From: Streptomyces umbrinus
Lineage (GTDB): Bacteria; Actinomycetota; Actinomycetes; Streptomycetales; Streptomycetaceae
Length of the DNA stretch: 64,000 nucleotides
Direction: 5' to 3'
NCBI RefSeq assembly: GCF_030817415.1
Contig: NZ_JAUSZI010000002.1
Location: 4,278,001 to 4,342,000, forward strand
Shown: positions 50,407 to 59,319 of the stretch, piece after piece
How the letters are laid out: every line of letters starts with the position of its first letter
Numbering within the stretch: position 1 is the first letter of the stretch
Notes under the pieces: model-generated
The model's input: only the letters and a program-made list of their open reading frames with translations
Databases searched by the model: none
What the model was told of the DNA's origin: nothing
Made by a program: the position numbers and the translations under genes

Positions 50407-51060
50407 TCAGTCGTTCGCGACGACGGGGTACCGCGGCTCGTTCTCGGCCATCTGCCGCAGCGCGTCCTTGCGCTCGCGCTTGGAGAGCCGGTCGATGTAG
50501 AGGTACCCGTACAGGTGGTCCGTCTCGTGCTGGAGGCAGCGCGCGAAGTAGCCGGTGCCGCGCACCTTGATCGGGTTGCCCTTCTCGTCCTGCCCGGTGA
50601 CCTCGGCGTAGTCGGGCCGGGCGAGCGGCGCGTACGCCGTCGGCACCGACAGGCAGCCCTCGTTGCTCTCGTCCAGCTGGCGCCGCTCGGCGGGCAGCTC
50701 GACGAGCACGGGGTTGCAGACCACGCCCACGTGCCGCTTGCCCTCGTCGTCCGGGCAGTCGTAGACGAAGACCTTCAGGTCGACGCCGACCTGGTTGGCG
50801 GCCAGGCCCACACCCTCGGCGGTGTGCTGGCTGGCGAACATGTCGTCGACCAGCTTGGCGAGGTCGTCGCCGAACTCCGTGACGTCCTTGCACTCCTTGT
50901 GCAGTACGGGATTTCCCACGACCGTGATGGGCCGCGAGGAACCGCGCCCGCGATAGGCCGCCTCACGCTCCCCCGCGTCGTCCTCGCTGTCGATGACGAA
51001 GCCCTCGTCGTCCACGGGGAGCACGCCCACGTGCTGCTGATCGGTGTCCTGCTGCGCCAT
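50407..51060 (-). CDS. def: Peptide deformylase
   Basis: 217 residues from ATG 51058-51060. It removes the formyl group from nascent proteins. The three signature motifs are present: [17 protein letters not shown] with the metal-binding Cys, and [11 protein letters not shown] with the two His and catalytic Glu. An acidic N-terminal extension of about 40 residues ([17 protein letters not shown]) is longer than in E. coli. It converges with nrdS only 44 bp away. Confidence 0.95.
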   Translation of the reverse strand: MAQQDTDQQHVGVLPVDDEGFVIDSEDDAGEREAAYRGRGSSRPITVVGNPVLHKECKDVTEFGDDLAKLVDDMFASQHTAEGVGLAANQVGVDLKVFVYDCPDDEGKRHVGVVCNPVLVELPAERRQLDESNEGCLSVPTAYAPLARPDYAEVTGQDEKGNPIKVRGTGYFARCLQHETDHLYGYLYIDRLSKRERKDALRQMAENEPRYPVVAND

Positions 51061-51120
51061 GACCGACGTAAGCCTTCCTCGGAAAACAGGGTTGTGATGC
51101 TGAACAGGGTACGGGTGGCA

Positions 51121-51156
51121 CGCCCCTGAAAGGGGCGCGGGGAACTGCGCGACCAG
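51121..51156. repeat. Short hairpin plus intergenic element
   Basis: CGCCCCT-GAA-AGGGGCG (51121-51137) runs into the recurrent GGGGCGCGGGGAACTGCGCG element, between the TPR gene and def, both on the minus strand. Probable terminator of the TPR transcript. Confidence 0.75.
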
Positions 51157-51196
51157 CCAGGGACGGCCCGCAGCCTACGAACCGCCCACGCAGCCC

Positions 51197-52177
51197 CTAA
51201 CAAACCTCTTCGAGATCCCGCCAGTCCCTGGAATCCGGGCTGTCGGCAACCCACCCGTCCAGCAACCCCCGCACCAACGAGGCGGGGGCGGCAAGCCCAC
51301 ACTCCCGCTCGGGCACCCACAGCTGCCCATCCGTCCGGTGCCCGAGCGGCCCCGGATGCCCCGGCTCACTGTGATCGTGCGGATCGAGATGCTCCCCGTC
51401 CCCCTCGTCGGACGGCATCCGGGACTCCGAACACATCCGACAGAGCAGCCGGACCGACGACGACCAGTCCTCCGCGGCGAACCCCGCGTCGGCGGCCAGC
51501 CGCTCCAGGGCGTTCCGGTCGTCCTCGGTCTCCGCCTCCAGGAGCACCACCCAGGTCGGCACGGGAGAGGGCGCCCACAGCTCGATCTCGTCGAACACGG
51601 GATAGGAGTGGCCCGCGGCGGTCGTCCGCTCACCGTGCGGAACCCCGTCGTGCAGCACGACCTCGCCCCAGCGCCGCCCGGAGGACGGCAGCGGGATGGA
51701 GAGGACCTCGATGCGGGCGGGGTCGAGCCGCCGCCCCCACACGACCTCGGCCTCGCCCTCGGGCGAGAGCCGTACAGCCGCGCTGCCGAGGTCCATGCCC
51801 ACCGGTTCGCCCGAGGCGGTTGCGCCGCCGGGCACCCGCAGCCCGTAGGCCTGCCAGGCCCGCCGCGCGAGCGGCCAGTCCTGCAGGGCGGTGGCCGCGA
51901 TGCCGACGTTCCACCAATCAGGGGCCCCGGTCTCCCGGTCGAGCAGTGCCACGGCCCTCAGACCGGCCGCCCGCGCCTGCTCCCAGTCGTGCCGGAACTT
52001 GTGCAGCAGCGCGAGGTTGAACCACGACTCGGACAGCCAGGGCTCCAGGTCCGCGGCGCGCGTCAGCAGCGCGCCCGCGTCCTCGTACCGGCCGTCTCCG
52101 ATCAGCGTGAACGCACGGTCGGTGGCCTGCCGCCATGAGGCGGAGGGCCGGTGCCGTCCCTTGCCGAAGATCCTCAC
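51197..52177 (-). CDS. TPR-containing hypothetical protein
   Basis: 326 residues from GTG 52175-52177 (start RIFGKGRHRPSASWRQATDR); the frame continues upstream but that is less conserved in style. Residues 20-110 form tetratricopeptide-like helices (RAFTLIGDGRYEDAGALLTR, LSESWFNLALLHKFRHDWEQ, WWNVGIAATALQDWPLARRA). The C-terminal two-thirds (EIELWAPSPVPTWVVLLEAE, HSEPGHPGPLG) is a domain I do not know, with a Cys pair in LLCRMCSES. Conserved in Streptomyces from memory; role unknown. Confidence 0.82.
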   Translation of the reverse strand: MRIFGKGRHRPSASWRQATDRAFTLIGDGRYEDAGALLTRAADLEPWLSESWFNLALLHKFRHDWEQARAAGLRAVALLDRETGAPDWWNVGIAATALQDWPLARRAWQAYGLRVPGGATASGEPVGMDLGSAAVRLSPEGEAEVVWGRRLDPARIEVLSIPLPSSGRRWGEVVLHDGVPHGERTTAAGHSYPVFDEIELWAPSPVPTWVVLLEAETEDDRNALERLAADAGFAAEDWSSSVRLLCRMCSESRMPSDEGDGEHLDPHDHSEPGHPGPLGHRTDGQLWVPERECGLAAPASLVRGLLDGWVADSPDSRDWRDLEEVC

Positions 52178-52294
52178 GATTCCCGCCTGCCAGTTCGTTG
52201 AAGAGCGTGCAGCCTCGGGCTGGACTGTGCCCCCTGATGTCCTCTTCCTCGCATCCAACCACGGACGGTCGGACGGGCGCTCATTACCCATGGG

Positions 52295-53548
52295 TTACCC
52301 AGCCAGGGGCAGCATAAGACTGCCCCTCGCCAGCACCCTGGCCAGCGACTCCACCACCTCGGGCTGAAAGTCCCGGGCGGTGCCGAGCCTCAGCTCCTCC
52401 AACGCCTTGAGGGGCCCGCCGGGACCTGCTTCCCTGGCTTTCTCCTCGTACGCGTTGACCGCCCGTACGATTCTGGCGCTGACCGGCTGTTCGCGGTACG
52501 GGTCCGCCTGGCGCTCCACCACCACGGCGACCTCGGCGTCCACCCCGGTCCGGCGCACCACGGCGCCGCCGAGCAGGGCGATGCGCCGCTGGTCGTCGGG
52601 GGCGAGGGAGGCGGTGGCCCCCGCGGGAACGGGGTCGACGAGGGACAGCTGACCGATGTCGTGCATCAGGGCCGCGTACTCCAGAACGGTCAGCTCGGGC
52701 TCGGAAAGCCCCAGCTCACGGCCGACGGCCCGGCTGAGCGCGGCCACGCGTCTGGCATGCCCCGCCGGGGTGTAGCCGGCGATCTCGGTGGCCCGGGCGA
52801 GGGAGGCGATGGTCTGACGGTAGGTGGTCCGCACGGCCGCGTACCGCCGGAAGGACAGCTGGGTGAGCAGCAGCGGCAGAGAGAACACGGGCAGCGCCCA
52901 CAGGCCGGCGACGGCGACCGCGAGCGCCATCACGGCACCGGTCGCGCAGACCGCCGACCCGATGCCGAGCGTGCCCCGCAGCTCGTCCCGCAGCAGCGGC
53001 CCGAACGGCCAGCGCGTCCGCGCGTGCGCCATGGCGGCGGCCAGGACGGCGTCCCACAGCGCGCTCAGCACGAGCAGCGCGACGACGAGGGCCGCGTACG
53101 TGGGTCCGTCCTCGGCCCACTCCCTCAACCTGCCCTGGTTGTAGAGGGGTTGGAAGCAGACGGCGGCGAAGGCGACGGTCAGGACGCGCCGCGTGAGGTG
53201 GTCGGCGGTGGGCCCGTGCCCCTTGGCCACGTGAGGCACGCACCCCACCAGCGAGGCCGCCACGACGACGGCGACGGTCTGCAGAACCCCGTGGTGGGTG
53301 CTCTGCCCGCCGTTCTCCCCGAGCAGCGCGTACGCGAGCGCCCCGGCCGCCCCGAGCGGCGCCGACTCCCGCTGCTCCGCCCCACCCCACCGAGCCAGCT
53401 CCCCAACGGCGATCAGCACCCCGAAGGCGAGCGCGACACCGCGTTCGTCAAGTCCGTGCCAGAGGGTCGCGACGAGGGCGACGACCGCGAGAAGGGCGGC
53501 GGTGAGGCGCGCGAGGGTGAGCACGGACAGGGGGCGCGAGGGGTTCAC
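52295..53548 (-). CDS. Membrane protein with degenerate HD-GYP-like domain
   Basis: 417 residues from GTG 53546-53548 behind GGAGGTCCCC. The N-terminal half has about seven membrane helices (VLTLARLTAALLAVVALVAT first). The C-terminal HD domain has HARRVAALSRAVGRELGL and YAALMHDIGQLSLVDPVPAG, so the metal His-Asp pair is present, but the downstream HHE and GYP elements are missing (VVERQADPYREQPVSARIV instead). It may bind rather than hydrolyse a cyclic dinucleotide. It lies 61 bp downstream of a second, GYP-containing paralogue. Confidence 0.88.
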   Translation of the reverse strand: MNPSRPLSVLTLARLTAALLAVVALVATLWHGLDERGVALAFGVLIAVGELARWGGAEQRESAPLGAAGALAYALLGENGGQSTHHGVLQTVAVVVAASLVGCVPHVAKGHGPTADHLTRRVLTVAFAAVCFQPLYNQGRLREWAEDGPTYAALVVALLVLSALWDAVLAAAMAHARTRWPFGPLLRDELRGTLGIGSAVCATGAVMALAVAVAGLWALPVFSLPLLLTQLSFRRYAAVRTTYRQTIASLARATEIAGYTPAGHARRVAALSRAVGRELGLSEPELTVLEYAALMHDIGQLSLVDPVPAGATASLAPDDQRRIALLGGAVVRRTGVDAEVAVVVERQADPYREQPVSARIVRAVNAYEEKAREAGPGGPLKALEELRLGTARDFQPEVVESLARVLARGSLMLPLAG

Positions 53549-53609
53549 GGGGACCTCCGGCGGGCTGTGGCTCTGGAGCGGGGCACGCCGAAGGAGGGCG
53601 TGGGGGCCC

Positions 53610-55005
53610 TCACGGTCTGGTTCCGTCGAGGCTTTTGCGTTCACCTGGTGTGCTGGAAACGGGCGGAGCGGGTGGGTAAGGATCGCCGCGCAGCGGCGTC
53701 TCGTCGGCCGTCACGACGGGATGCCACCCCCTGCGGGCAAGCCCCCGCACCAGCGCCTCCACCATCCGCGGATCGAACTGCGCCCCCGCACACCGCTCCA
53801 ACTCCTCCAGCGCGGCCGCAACAGGCCGCGCCCGCCGGTACGACCGGGTGGACGTCATCGCGTCGAAGGCGTCCGCGACCGCCACCACCCGCGCGAACTC
53901 CGGAATCTGGCCCCCCTTGAGCCCGTACGGATACCCGCTCCCGTCCAGCCGCTCGTGGTGGTGCAGGATCGCCGACCTGGCCTCCCCCAGAAAAAAACCC
54001 GATCCCGCGCACCATCTCGTGCCCGTACTCGGGATGCAGTTCGATCACCCGCCGCTCCTCGGGCGTCAGCGGCCCGTCCTTGCGCAACAGCCGCGTGGGG
54101 ACCCCGAGTTTGCCGACGTCGTGGAGGATCCCGGCGAACCTGAGCACCTCGGCCCGCTCGTCGTCCATGCCCAGTTCGCGCGCGATCACCATCGACGCCT
54201 GCCCCACCCGCTCGCTGTGCCCGCGCGTGTATCCGTCCTTGATGTCGACGGCCTGCACGAGCGCCCGGATGGTCGCCTGGTGGGCGGCCCGTTCCCGGTG
54301 GTACTGGGCGAACACCCACCACGACACGTACATCGGCAACAGCACGAGCAGCGCGGAGACCGGCCCGTACGGACTGCGCCAGAGCACCGCCATCATCAGC
54401 CCGGCGAGCCCGTGCACGGCGACGGGCGCGAGCGAGCGGAGGAAGAGGCCGCGCCAGGCACTCCGTACCGGCACGCGCTCGGCGAGGACCAGGATTCCGC
54501 CGTCGAGCACGGTCAGCACCAGGCAGAACGCCACGACGGCCGCGCCGGCGGTCACGAGGACGTAGGGGAAGTGGGACGAGAGGACCGCGTCCCGCCCGTC
54601 CATCGCCCAGTGCACCCACGAGGCGGCCCATGCCGCGAGTGCGAGCTGTCCGGCCCGCCACACCCGGCGCAGCCATCGCGGCCGCTGCTCGACCCGGGTC
54701 AGCAGCGCCCCCGGCAGGGCCACGAGCGCCGCGGCCGGAGGCGGCAGCAGAAAGGCCGCGGCGAGGATCACGGGCGTGTGCCACCTGGGGGAACCGCCCG
54801 GTTCCCCGGCCACCCCCGCGCCCTCGGGCGTGCGGCCCGCCCCGAACCGGCTTCCGGCGAGCCCTTCGCACCCCGCGCAGAGCGCCGCGAAGAGCAGCAC
54901 CGCACCCCACGGGGCGTGCGTGGCCGGCAGCGGGAGGGCGCAGCACGCCGCTCCGAGCGCGGTGCAGACGACGTAGACACGCGCCCACGGCGAAACCGGC
55001 CGCAT
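53610..55005 (-). pseudogene. HD-GYP membrane phosphodiesterase, frameshifted at a run of seven A
   Basis: From ATG 55003-55005 (GGAAGGGGACGCC upstream) a membrane domain of about six helices leads into an HD domain (YTRGHSERVGQASMVIAREL, AGILHDVGKLGVPTRLL, HPEYGHEMVRGIGFF). At 53991-53997 the plus strand has AAAAAAA. With six A the frame continues as LGEARSAILHHHERLDGSGY then PYGLKGGQIPEFARVVAVAD to a stop at 53610, giving an intact 464-residue HD-GYP protein. With seven it loses the HHE and GYP motifs and runs on in the wrong frame. The cause may be a sequencing or assembly error, a true mutation, or slippage. The intact enzyme would hydrolyse a cyclic dinucleotide. Confidence 0.85.
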
Positions 55006-55243
55006 GGCGTCCCCTTCCCTGTGGCCCGGCCCCTGTCGGCCGACCGGGCGGGGCGGCTCCGGCACAAGCCCCGTACAGGCCTTGGGACATGGACGATAGG
55101 GCGGCCGGGCACGGCTCGGGGGAGGCATGGAACGATTCGACGGGCCCAGGAGGCAGATTCGCCCGTTCGAGTGAGCCGGGTGGGCGCGGGGTGCTGCGTG
55201 GTCAGAGATTCGTCAGAACGTCGTCAGAGCCTCGTCGAAGCCG

Positions 55244-55633
55244 TCAGTGCGCCACATCGGCCGCGAGCGCCCGGGTCAGCTGCTCCACCGTCGCCGGTGA
55301 CTCGCGCTGGAACGCGGGGATGTCGAGGCCGTCGTCCCCCATGACGGTCAGCAGTGCCCGGTCGCCGACCGCCATCACGATGACGTGTCCGGAGCCGCAC
55401 CTCGCCACCACCTCGCGGAGCGCGCCGACGCCCGCCTGGTCCGCCATCCGCCGCCCCACGCCGAGCGTCGCGGCGGCCAGCGCGGCGACGGACTCGGGGT
55501 GGACGGAGTCCGAGTCGTGGACGACGAGGAGGCCGTCCGCCGTGGACAGAACGCTCTGGGATATCCCCATCACCCGGTCCCGCAGCGAGGTCAGGATCTC
55601 CGTCAGGGGACTGGGCGGCGGCTGTTCACTCAT
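55244..55633 (-). CDS. Roadblock/LC7-domain protein
   Basis: 129 residues from ATG 55631-55633 with AAGGAGCTCGTC upstream. The Roadblock fold reads LRDRVMGISQSVLSTADGLL, then HPESVAALAAATLGVGRRMA and HVIVMAVGDRALLTVMGDDG. Such proteins usually regulate small Ras-like GTPases (MglB in Myxococcus; the cvn operons of Streptomyces). No GTPase gene is nearby. It is the last of four consecutive genes in the cluster. Confidence 0.88.
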   Translation of the reverse strand: MSEQPPPSPLTEILTSLRDRVMGISQSVLSTADGLLVVHDSDSVHPESVAALAAATLGVGRRMADQAGVGALREVVARCGSGHVIVMAVGDRALLTVMGDDGLDIPAFQRESPATVEQLTRALAADVAH

Positions 55634-55696
55634 GACGAGCTCCTTGCTAAAGGCATATGCAATCCTGGTACGGTCCAACTGGTACGGTCCAAGCGG

Positions 55697-56137
55697 TCAG
55701 TCGGATTCCGGCAGTCCCGTCAGGCCCCGGCGGACACGTCGCAGCATGTCGATGGAGGGTTGGTCGGCGGCCAGGTCCTCGGGCGAGAGCATGGGGAGTA
55801 CGAACGGCTGCGCCCCCGGAGACTCACCGGCGGTGTCCCCGTCGGCCCCGGACGACGAGGCCGCGGCGCCCCGCACGGGCAGCGGCGGTCTGCCGACCGG
55901 GGATAACGGCCGCGCCGGCGGCGCCTGTTGTACCTGCGGGACCTGTTGCACCTGCGGCGGCTCCTGGCCCTGCGGTGCCTGGGGAACCTGCGGTGGAGTG
56001 GCGGGTCCGGCGGAGTGCCCGGGCCGCGCCTGTGGGGCGTCCGCGTCCGGTCCTCGTGTCCGCCGTTTCGCGGCCCGCCTCGCTTCGGCCTCCGTGCTCC
56101 GTCGGCGCATCGCTGCCCGACGTCTGCGTGAACTCAC
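55697..56137 (-). CDS. Basic/Pro-Gln-rich hypothetical protein of the Roadblock cluster
   Basis: 146 residues from GTG 56135-56137, sharing one base with the stop of the preceding gene. The N-terminus is very basic (RRRRAAMRRRSTEAEARRAA), the middle is a Pro/Gln repeat (PPQVQQVPQVQQAPPARP), and a short conserved-looking tail follows (SPEDLAADQPSIDMLRRVRR). It is probably mostly disordered. Function unknown; tight coupling suggests it works with the DUF4388 and Roadblock proteins. Confidence 0.75.
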   Translation of the reverse strand: MSSRRRRAAMRRRSTEAEARRAAKRRTRGPDADAPQARPGHSAGPATPPQVPQAPQGQEPPQVQQVPQVQQAPPARPLSPVGRPPLPVRGAAASSSGADGDTAGESPGAQPFVLPMLSPEDLAADQPSIDMLRRVRRGLTGLPESD

Positions 56138-57081
56138 TACCCCCCCGTCCCCCCGTCCTTCCCTGCGGCAAAAGCATTGCTTCCCCCCGCGGGCCGTTGG
56201 CCCGCGGGACCCTCCCGTGCCGGCCCTTCTCCCACCCTCGACGCACCGCCGGGCCTGCGCCTCGGCAGCGGTTCGGCCATGGACTGTGACCCGAACCCGG
56301 ACGCTGCCCCTGACCCGGCGCCCGACCTCGACGGCTGCGGTGTCGCGGAACGCCGTTCGGGCAGTACACGCGGCGCGGTGCTCGGCCTGCCGCCGGGTTC
56401 CCTGCCCGCGTCCCACCGGACGAGTTCCAGTGCCTCCAGGCGGGTCAGGTCGAGCATGACCGCGTACAGGCCGCGGCCGAGCGTGAAGGCGATGTCCCGG
56501 GCCGTACGGCGCCCGTTGACGGTGTTCAGCACGGACTGATGTCGGTGCGGCAGCCAGCGGCCCGGCCCGGGTCCCGGAACCGGGGTGGGCCGCACACGCG
56601 CGAGTTCTCCCGGCGCCCCCCACGGACCGGACAACTGCACCATGCGCCGCGTGGTCTCCTCGGTCAGCCGCCGCGGTTCCACACCCGGCACGGCGAGGAG
56701 GGTGGGCTCGGGGTCGCTCAGCGTCCAACTGCCGGGCGGACCGAGCGCCATGGCGAAGGCCGCGTCGAACACGGCCGCGGTGCACACGACCTCCAGTTCG
56801 GCGGCGCCGATCAGGCCCGCGGCCACCAACTGCCCGCCCAGCCGGTCCATGTCACGCTCCGCCGCACACGCGGCCAGCCAGGCCTCGTCGTCGATGCGGC
56901 CCGGTGTGAGCAGGACCGATGTGGCGGTGGGCGCGCCCGGTGTCTCGACCGCGCCGATCAGACCGTCCCTCAGATGAATCGTTCCGCCCGGGGCGCCGGA
57001 GACCCGCACCGTGCCGGTGAAGCCCTCCTCGTACAGCTCCTGCAGAAGCGCGGGCAGATTGCGCGCCGGGGCTCCCGTCAT
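56137..57081 (-). CDS. DUF4388 (PATAN-like) domain protein
   Basis: 314 residues from ATG 57079-57081, overlapping the upstream Roadblock gene by ATGA. Residues 8-80 are the DUF4388 domain: LPALLQELYEEGFTGTVRVS and IHLRDGLIGAVETPG. A second helical part (GRRTARDIAFTLGRGLYAVM) follows, then a disordered Arg/Pro/Gly tail. DUF4388 proteins are found with Roadblock proteins in bacterial signalling clusters; they may bind response-regulator domains (family knowledge, tentative). Confidence 0.83.
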   Translation of the reverse strand: MTGAPARNLPALLQELYEEGFTGTVRVSGAPGGTIHLRDGLIGAVETPGAPTATSVLLTPGRIDDEAWLAACAAERDMDRLGGQLVAAGLIGAAELEVVCTAAVFDAAFAMALGPPGSWTLSDPEPTLLAVPGVEPRRLTEETTRRMVQLSGPWGAPGELARVRPTPVPGPGPGRWLPHRHQSVLNTVNGRRTARDIAFTLGRGLYAVMLDLTRLEALELVRWDAGREPGGRPSTAPRVLPERRSATPQPSRSGAGSGAASGFGSQSMAEPLPRRRPGGASRVGEGPAREGPAGQRPAGGSNAFAAGKDGGTGG

Positions 57082-57443
57082 GCGAGCACCTCTGCGACGC
57101 GGTCGCCCAGACTCCGCGTGGCGAGCGCCAGGTTGGCCCGCTCCCGGTCCATGCCCGCCGCCAGCAGCAGGGGGTCGCCGGCCGGCCGTGTCACCGCGAG
57201 CAGCACCTGGTGGCGCCGGGCGCTGGTCGTGATCACGCTCTCCAACTCCCCCTCGGCGCCCGCCTGTCCGAGCCGTTCGACGATGAGCGCGGCGAGTTCT
57301 GCGCACTCCGCGCCACCCGCGGCCTCCTCGGAGTCCCCGGCCACCCCGTAGGTGAGGCCCGTGACCGCGTCGACCAGGGCGACACCGGTGACCCCGGGGG
57401 ATTCGAGGAGCCGGGCCAGGGAGGCTTCAACGGCCGTCGTCAT
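57078..57443 (-). CDS. Roadblock/LC7-like protein
   Basis: 121 residues. LLESPGVTGVALVDAVTGLT, GGAECAELAALIVERLGQAG and HQVLLAVTRPAGDPLLLAAG follow the Roadblock pattern; the C-terminus is DRERANLALATRSL, closely like that of the divergent gene at 57604 (DRSRSNLALARHSL). The two are therefore paralogues facing each other across a 160-bp AT-rich promoter region. First gene of the minus-strand cluster. Confidence 0.85.
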   Translation of the reverse strand: MTTAVEASLARLLESPGVTGVALVDAVTGLTYGVAGDSEEAAGGAECAELAALIVERLGQAGAEGELESVITTSARRHQVLLAVTRPAGDPLLLAAGMDRERANLALATRSLGDRVAEVLA

Positions 57444-57487
57444 TTCCCCGTTTCCCCCTTCACGTCCGAACGTCGCACAGTACTTTG

Positions 57488-57524
57488 AACATCAACTAAC
57501 GCAACAGGTAACAAATTTGATGTT
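57488..57524. promoter_or_regulatory. AT-rich divergent promoter with 8-bp inverted repeat
   Basis: AACATCAA (57488-57495) and TTGATGTT (57517-57524) are perfect inverted copies in an unusually AT-rich island (about 57480-57530) between the two divergent Roadblock genes. A candidate operator or developmental promoter. Confidence 0.55.
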
Positions 57525-57603
57525 TTGTGACGCACAAGCCACGTGTGTTCGATCGTAGTTGTACGAGCAACGACCGTCAGCGTCACTGAGGAATTGGGGC
57601 AAC

Positions 57604-57969
57604 GTGAACATCGAGACCGCACTCAAGGAAGCCATGACCGTGGACGGGGCCATCGGCATCGCCCTCGTCGACTACGAAAGCGGAATGTCGCTCGGCACGC
57701 TCGGCGGCGGACCGTCGCTCGACCTCGAACTCGCCGCCGCGGGCAACACCGAGGTGGTGCGCTCGAAGATGCGCACGCTGGCGTCGCTGGCCATGGACGA
57801 CACCATCGAGGACATCCTGATCACGCTGGGCAAGCAGTACCACCTGATCCGCCCGCTCGGCAGCAGCAGCGGCACGCTCTTCCTCTACCTCGCGCTCGAC
57901 CGCTCCCGCAGCAACCTGGCACTGGCCCGGCACAGCCTGAAGCGGATCGAGAACGGCCTGGAGATCTGA
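57604..57969 (+). CDS. Roadblock/LC7-like protein
   Basis: 121 residues from GTG 57604. Motifs: MTVDGAIGIALVDYESGMSL, GNTEVVRSKMRTLASLAMDD and YHLIRPLGSSSGTLFLYLAL, ending in LARHSLKRIENGLEI. Same length as its divergent paralogue. It is monocistronic, closed by a 20-bp terminator. It may heterodimerise with the other Roadblock proteins of the cluster (inference). Confidence 0.88.
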   Translation: MNIETALKEAMTVDGAIGIALVDYESGMSLGTLGGGPSLDLELAAAGNTEVVRSKMRTLASLAMDDTIEDILITLGKQYHLIRPLGSSSGTLFLYLALDRSRSNLALARHSLKRIENGLEI

Positions 57970-57999
57970 AACGCCCCCGGACGTCGCAGGTCAGACGCC

Positions 58000-58044
58000 G
58001 CTGCCCGCGGCCGGACCGGTCAACCCGGTCCGGCCGCGGGCAGC
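58000..58044. terminator. Strong bidirectional terminator upstream of the rsrA 3' end
   Basis: A perfect 20-bp stem (58000-58019 with 58025-58044; GCTGCCCGCGGCCGGACCGG) with loop TCAAC sits between the convergent Roadblock gene and rsrA. Confidence 0.92.
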
Positions 58045-58100
58045 TTGGCGACCGGGGCCGGTCTCAGGACCGGCAGCGCGAAGAGCAGGGACCGGGGCGC

Positions 58101-58418
58101 TCAGCCCTCGGTGGCCGCGCCGCGGACGTCGGCGACGGTGACGTCGTGCTCGGGCACGGTCTCGCCGGAGCGGATCAGCTCGATACGGCCCATGACCTTG
58201 GCCCGCAGGTCCGTCGGCACGTCGTCATGGCCGCAGCACCGCTTGACCAGCTTCTTCACGGCCTGCTCGAGGCCGTACTTCTCCAGGCACGGGGAGCACT
58301 CCTCGAAGTGCACCTCGAACTTGGTGCAGTCGGCATCCGGCATCTCCCGGTCGAGGAACTCGTAGAGATGATCGAGTACTTCACTGCAGTCCGTCTCGTG
58401 CGGCTCTCCGCAGCTCAT
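58101..58418 (-). CDS. rsrA: Zinc-binding redox anti-sigma factor RsrA
   Basis: 105 residues. The ZAS motif is exact: Cys11, His37, Cys41 and Cys44 (HFEECSPC) hold zinc, numbered as in S. coelicolor RsrA. Under thiol oxidation a disulfide forms, zinc is lost and SigR is released. A further Cys3, Cys31 and Cys61-Cys62 are present. The ATG overlaps the sigR stop by four bases, so both proteins are made together. Confidence 0.97.
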
Positions 58419-59095
58419 GAGCCCGAGCCTTTCGTTCCGTCCGACTCCCCGGCGCCCGCCGGGACCAGGCCGCGGTCCTTCGCGTAGTCCTCGAGCATGC
58501 CGCGCAGCTGGCGGCGGCCCCGGTGCAGCCGGGACATCACCGTACCGATGGGTGTCCCCATGATGTCCGCGATCTCCTTGTACGCAAAGCCCTCTACGTC
58601 AGCGAGATAGACGGCGATGCGGAATTCCTCGGGGATCGCCTGCAGCGCGGACTTGACGTCCGAGTCGGGCAGGTGGTCGAGCGCCTGCGACTCGGCGGAG
58701 CGCAGACCGGTCGACATGTGCGACTCGGCGCGCGCGAGCTGCCAGTCCTCGATCTCCTCGGCGGCGGACCGCTGGGGCTCGCGCTGCTTCTTGCGGTACG
58801 AGTTGATGAAGGTGTTGGTGAGGATCCTGTACAGCCACGCCTTGAGGTTGGTGCCCTCACGGAACTGGTGGAAGGACGCGTACGCCTTCGCGTACGTCTC
58901 CTGCACCAGGTCCTCGGCGTCGGCCGGGTTCCGCGTCATGCGCAGCGCGGCCGAGTACATCTGGTCGAGGAACTCCAGCGCGTCCCGCTCGAAGCGCGCA
59001 CTGCGCTCGGCGGTCGACTCGCCGCTGCCCGGGCCCTCGGGCTGCTCCGCCTGGCCGTTTTCGGTCCCTGCGTCGGTCCCTGTGACCGGACCCAC
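58415..59095 (-). CDS. sigR: Thiol-stress sigma factor SigR
   Basis: 226 residues from GTG 59093-59095, which follows GGAGGAG. Region 2: [20 protein letters not shown] and [19 protein letters not shown]; region 4: [20 protein letters not shown] then HRGRRQLR. It directs the disulfide-stress regulon (thioredoxins, mycothiol, proteostasis) and is held by RsrA. The frame is open for 55 more codons to an ATG at 59260, the length known for the unstable SigR' isoform. A SigR-type promoter lies just upstream of that, giving positive autoregulation. Confidence 0.97.
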
Positions 59096-59260
59096 CTCCT
59101 CCAGAGTCTGGGCAGGACCGAAACCGGTCCCACCAGAATCGGAGGATAGACGACGATCCGGCCCGGCCGCCGCCCGAATAGGGGTGGTCTTTGCCGCATG
59201 CAGAACCGACCACTCCAGGTCAGCGCTGCTGCTACGGCTCGGGCAGATGGTCGAACCCAT
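59096..59260 (-). other. sigR: N-terminal extension encoding the SigR' isoform
   Basis: Fifty-five codons in frame with sigR, starting at ATG 59258-59260 with AGAGGAAG nine bases upstream. In S. coelicolor the transcript from the SigR-dependent promoter yields a longer, ClpP-sensitive SigR' with a 55-residue extension that limits the response. The extension here contains a Cys at residue 6. Confidence 0.8.
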
Positions 59261-59289
59261 GCGGCGGACTTCCTCTCATGCGACTTCTC

Positions 59290-59308
59290 ACAGCACGTGT
59301 CGTGCTGT
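59290..59308 (-). other. Hairpin in the SigR' mRNA leader
   Basis: ACAGCACG-TGT-CGTGCTGT forms a perfect eight-base stem between the SigR-type promoter and the SigR' start codon, about 30 bases before the ATG. It could affect translation of the long isoform. Confidence 0.6.
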
Positions 59309-59319
59309 CTGATCCGCAC

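Noticed and set aside
53641..53990. Arg/Gly-rich tail of the unshifted HD-GYP frame
   Set aside because: It is the wrong frame after the seven-A run; the alternative frame restores HHE, GYP and a normal family C-terminus.
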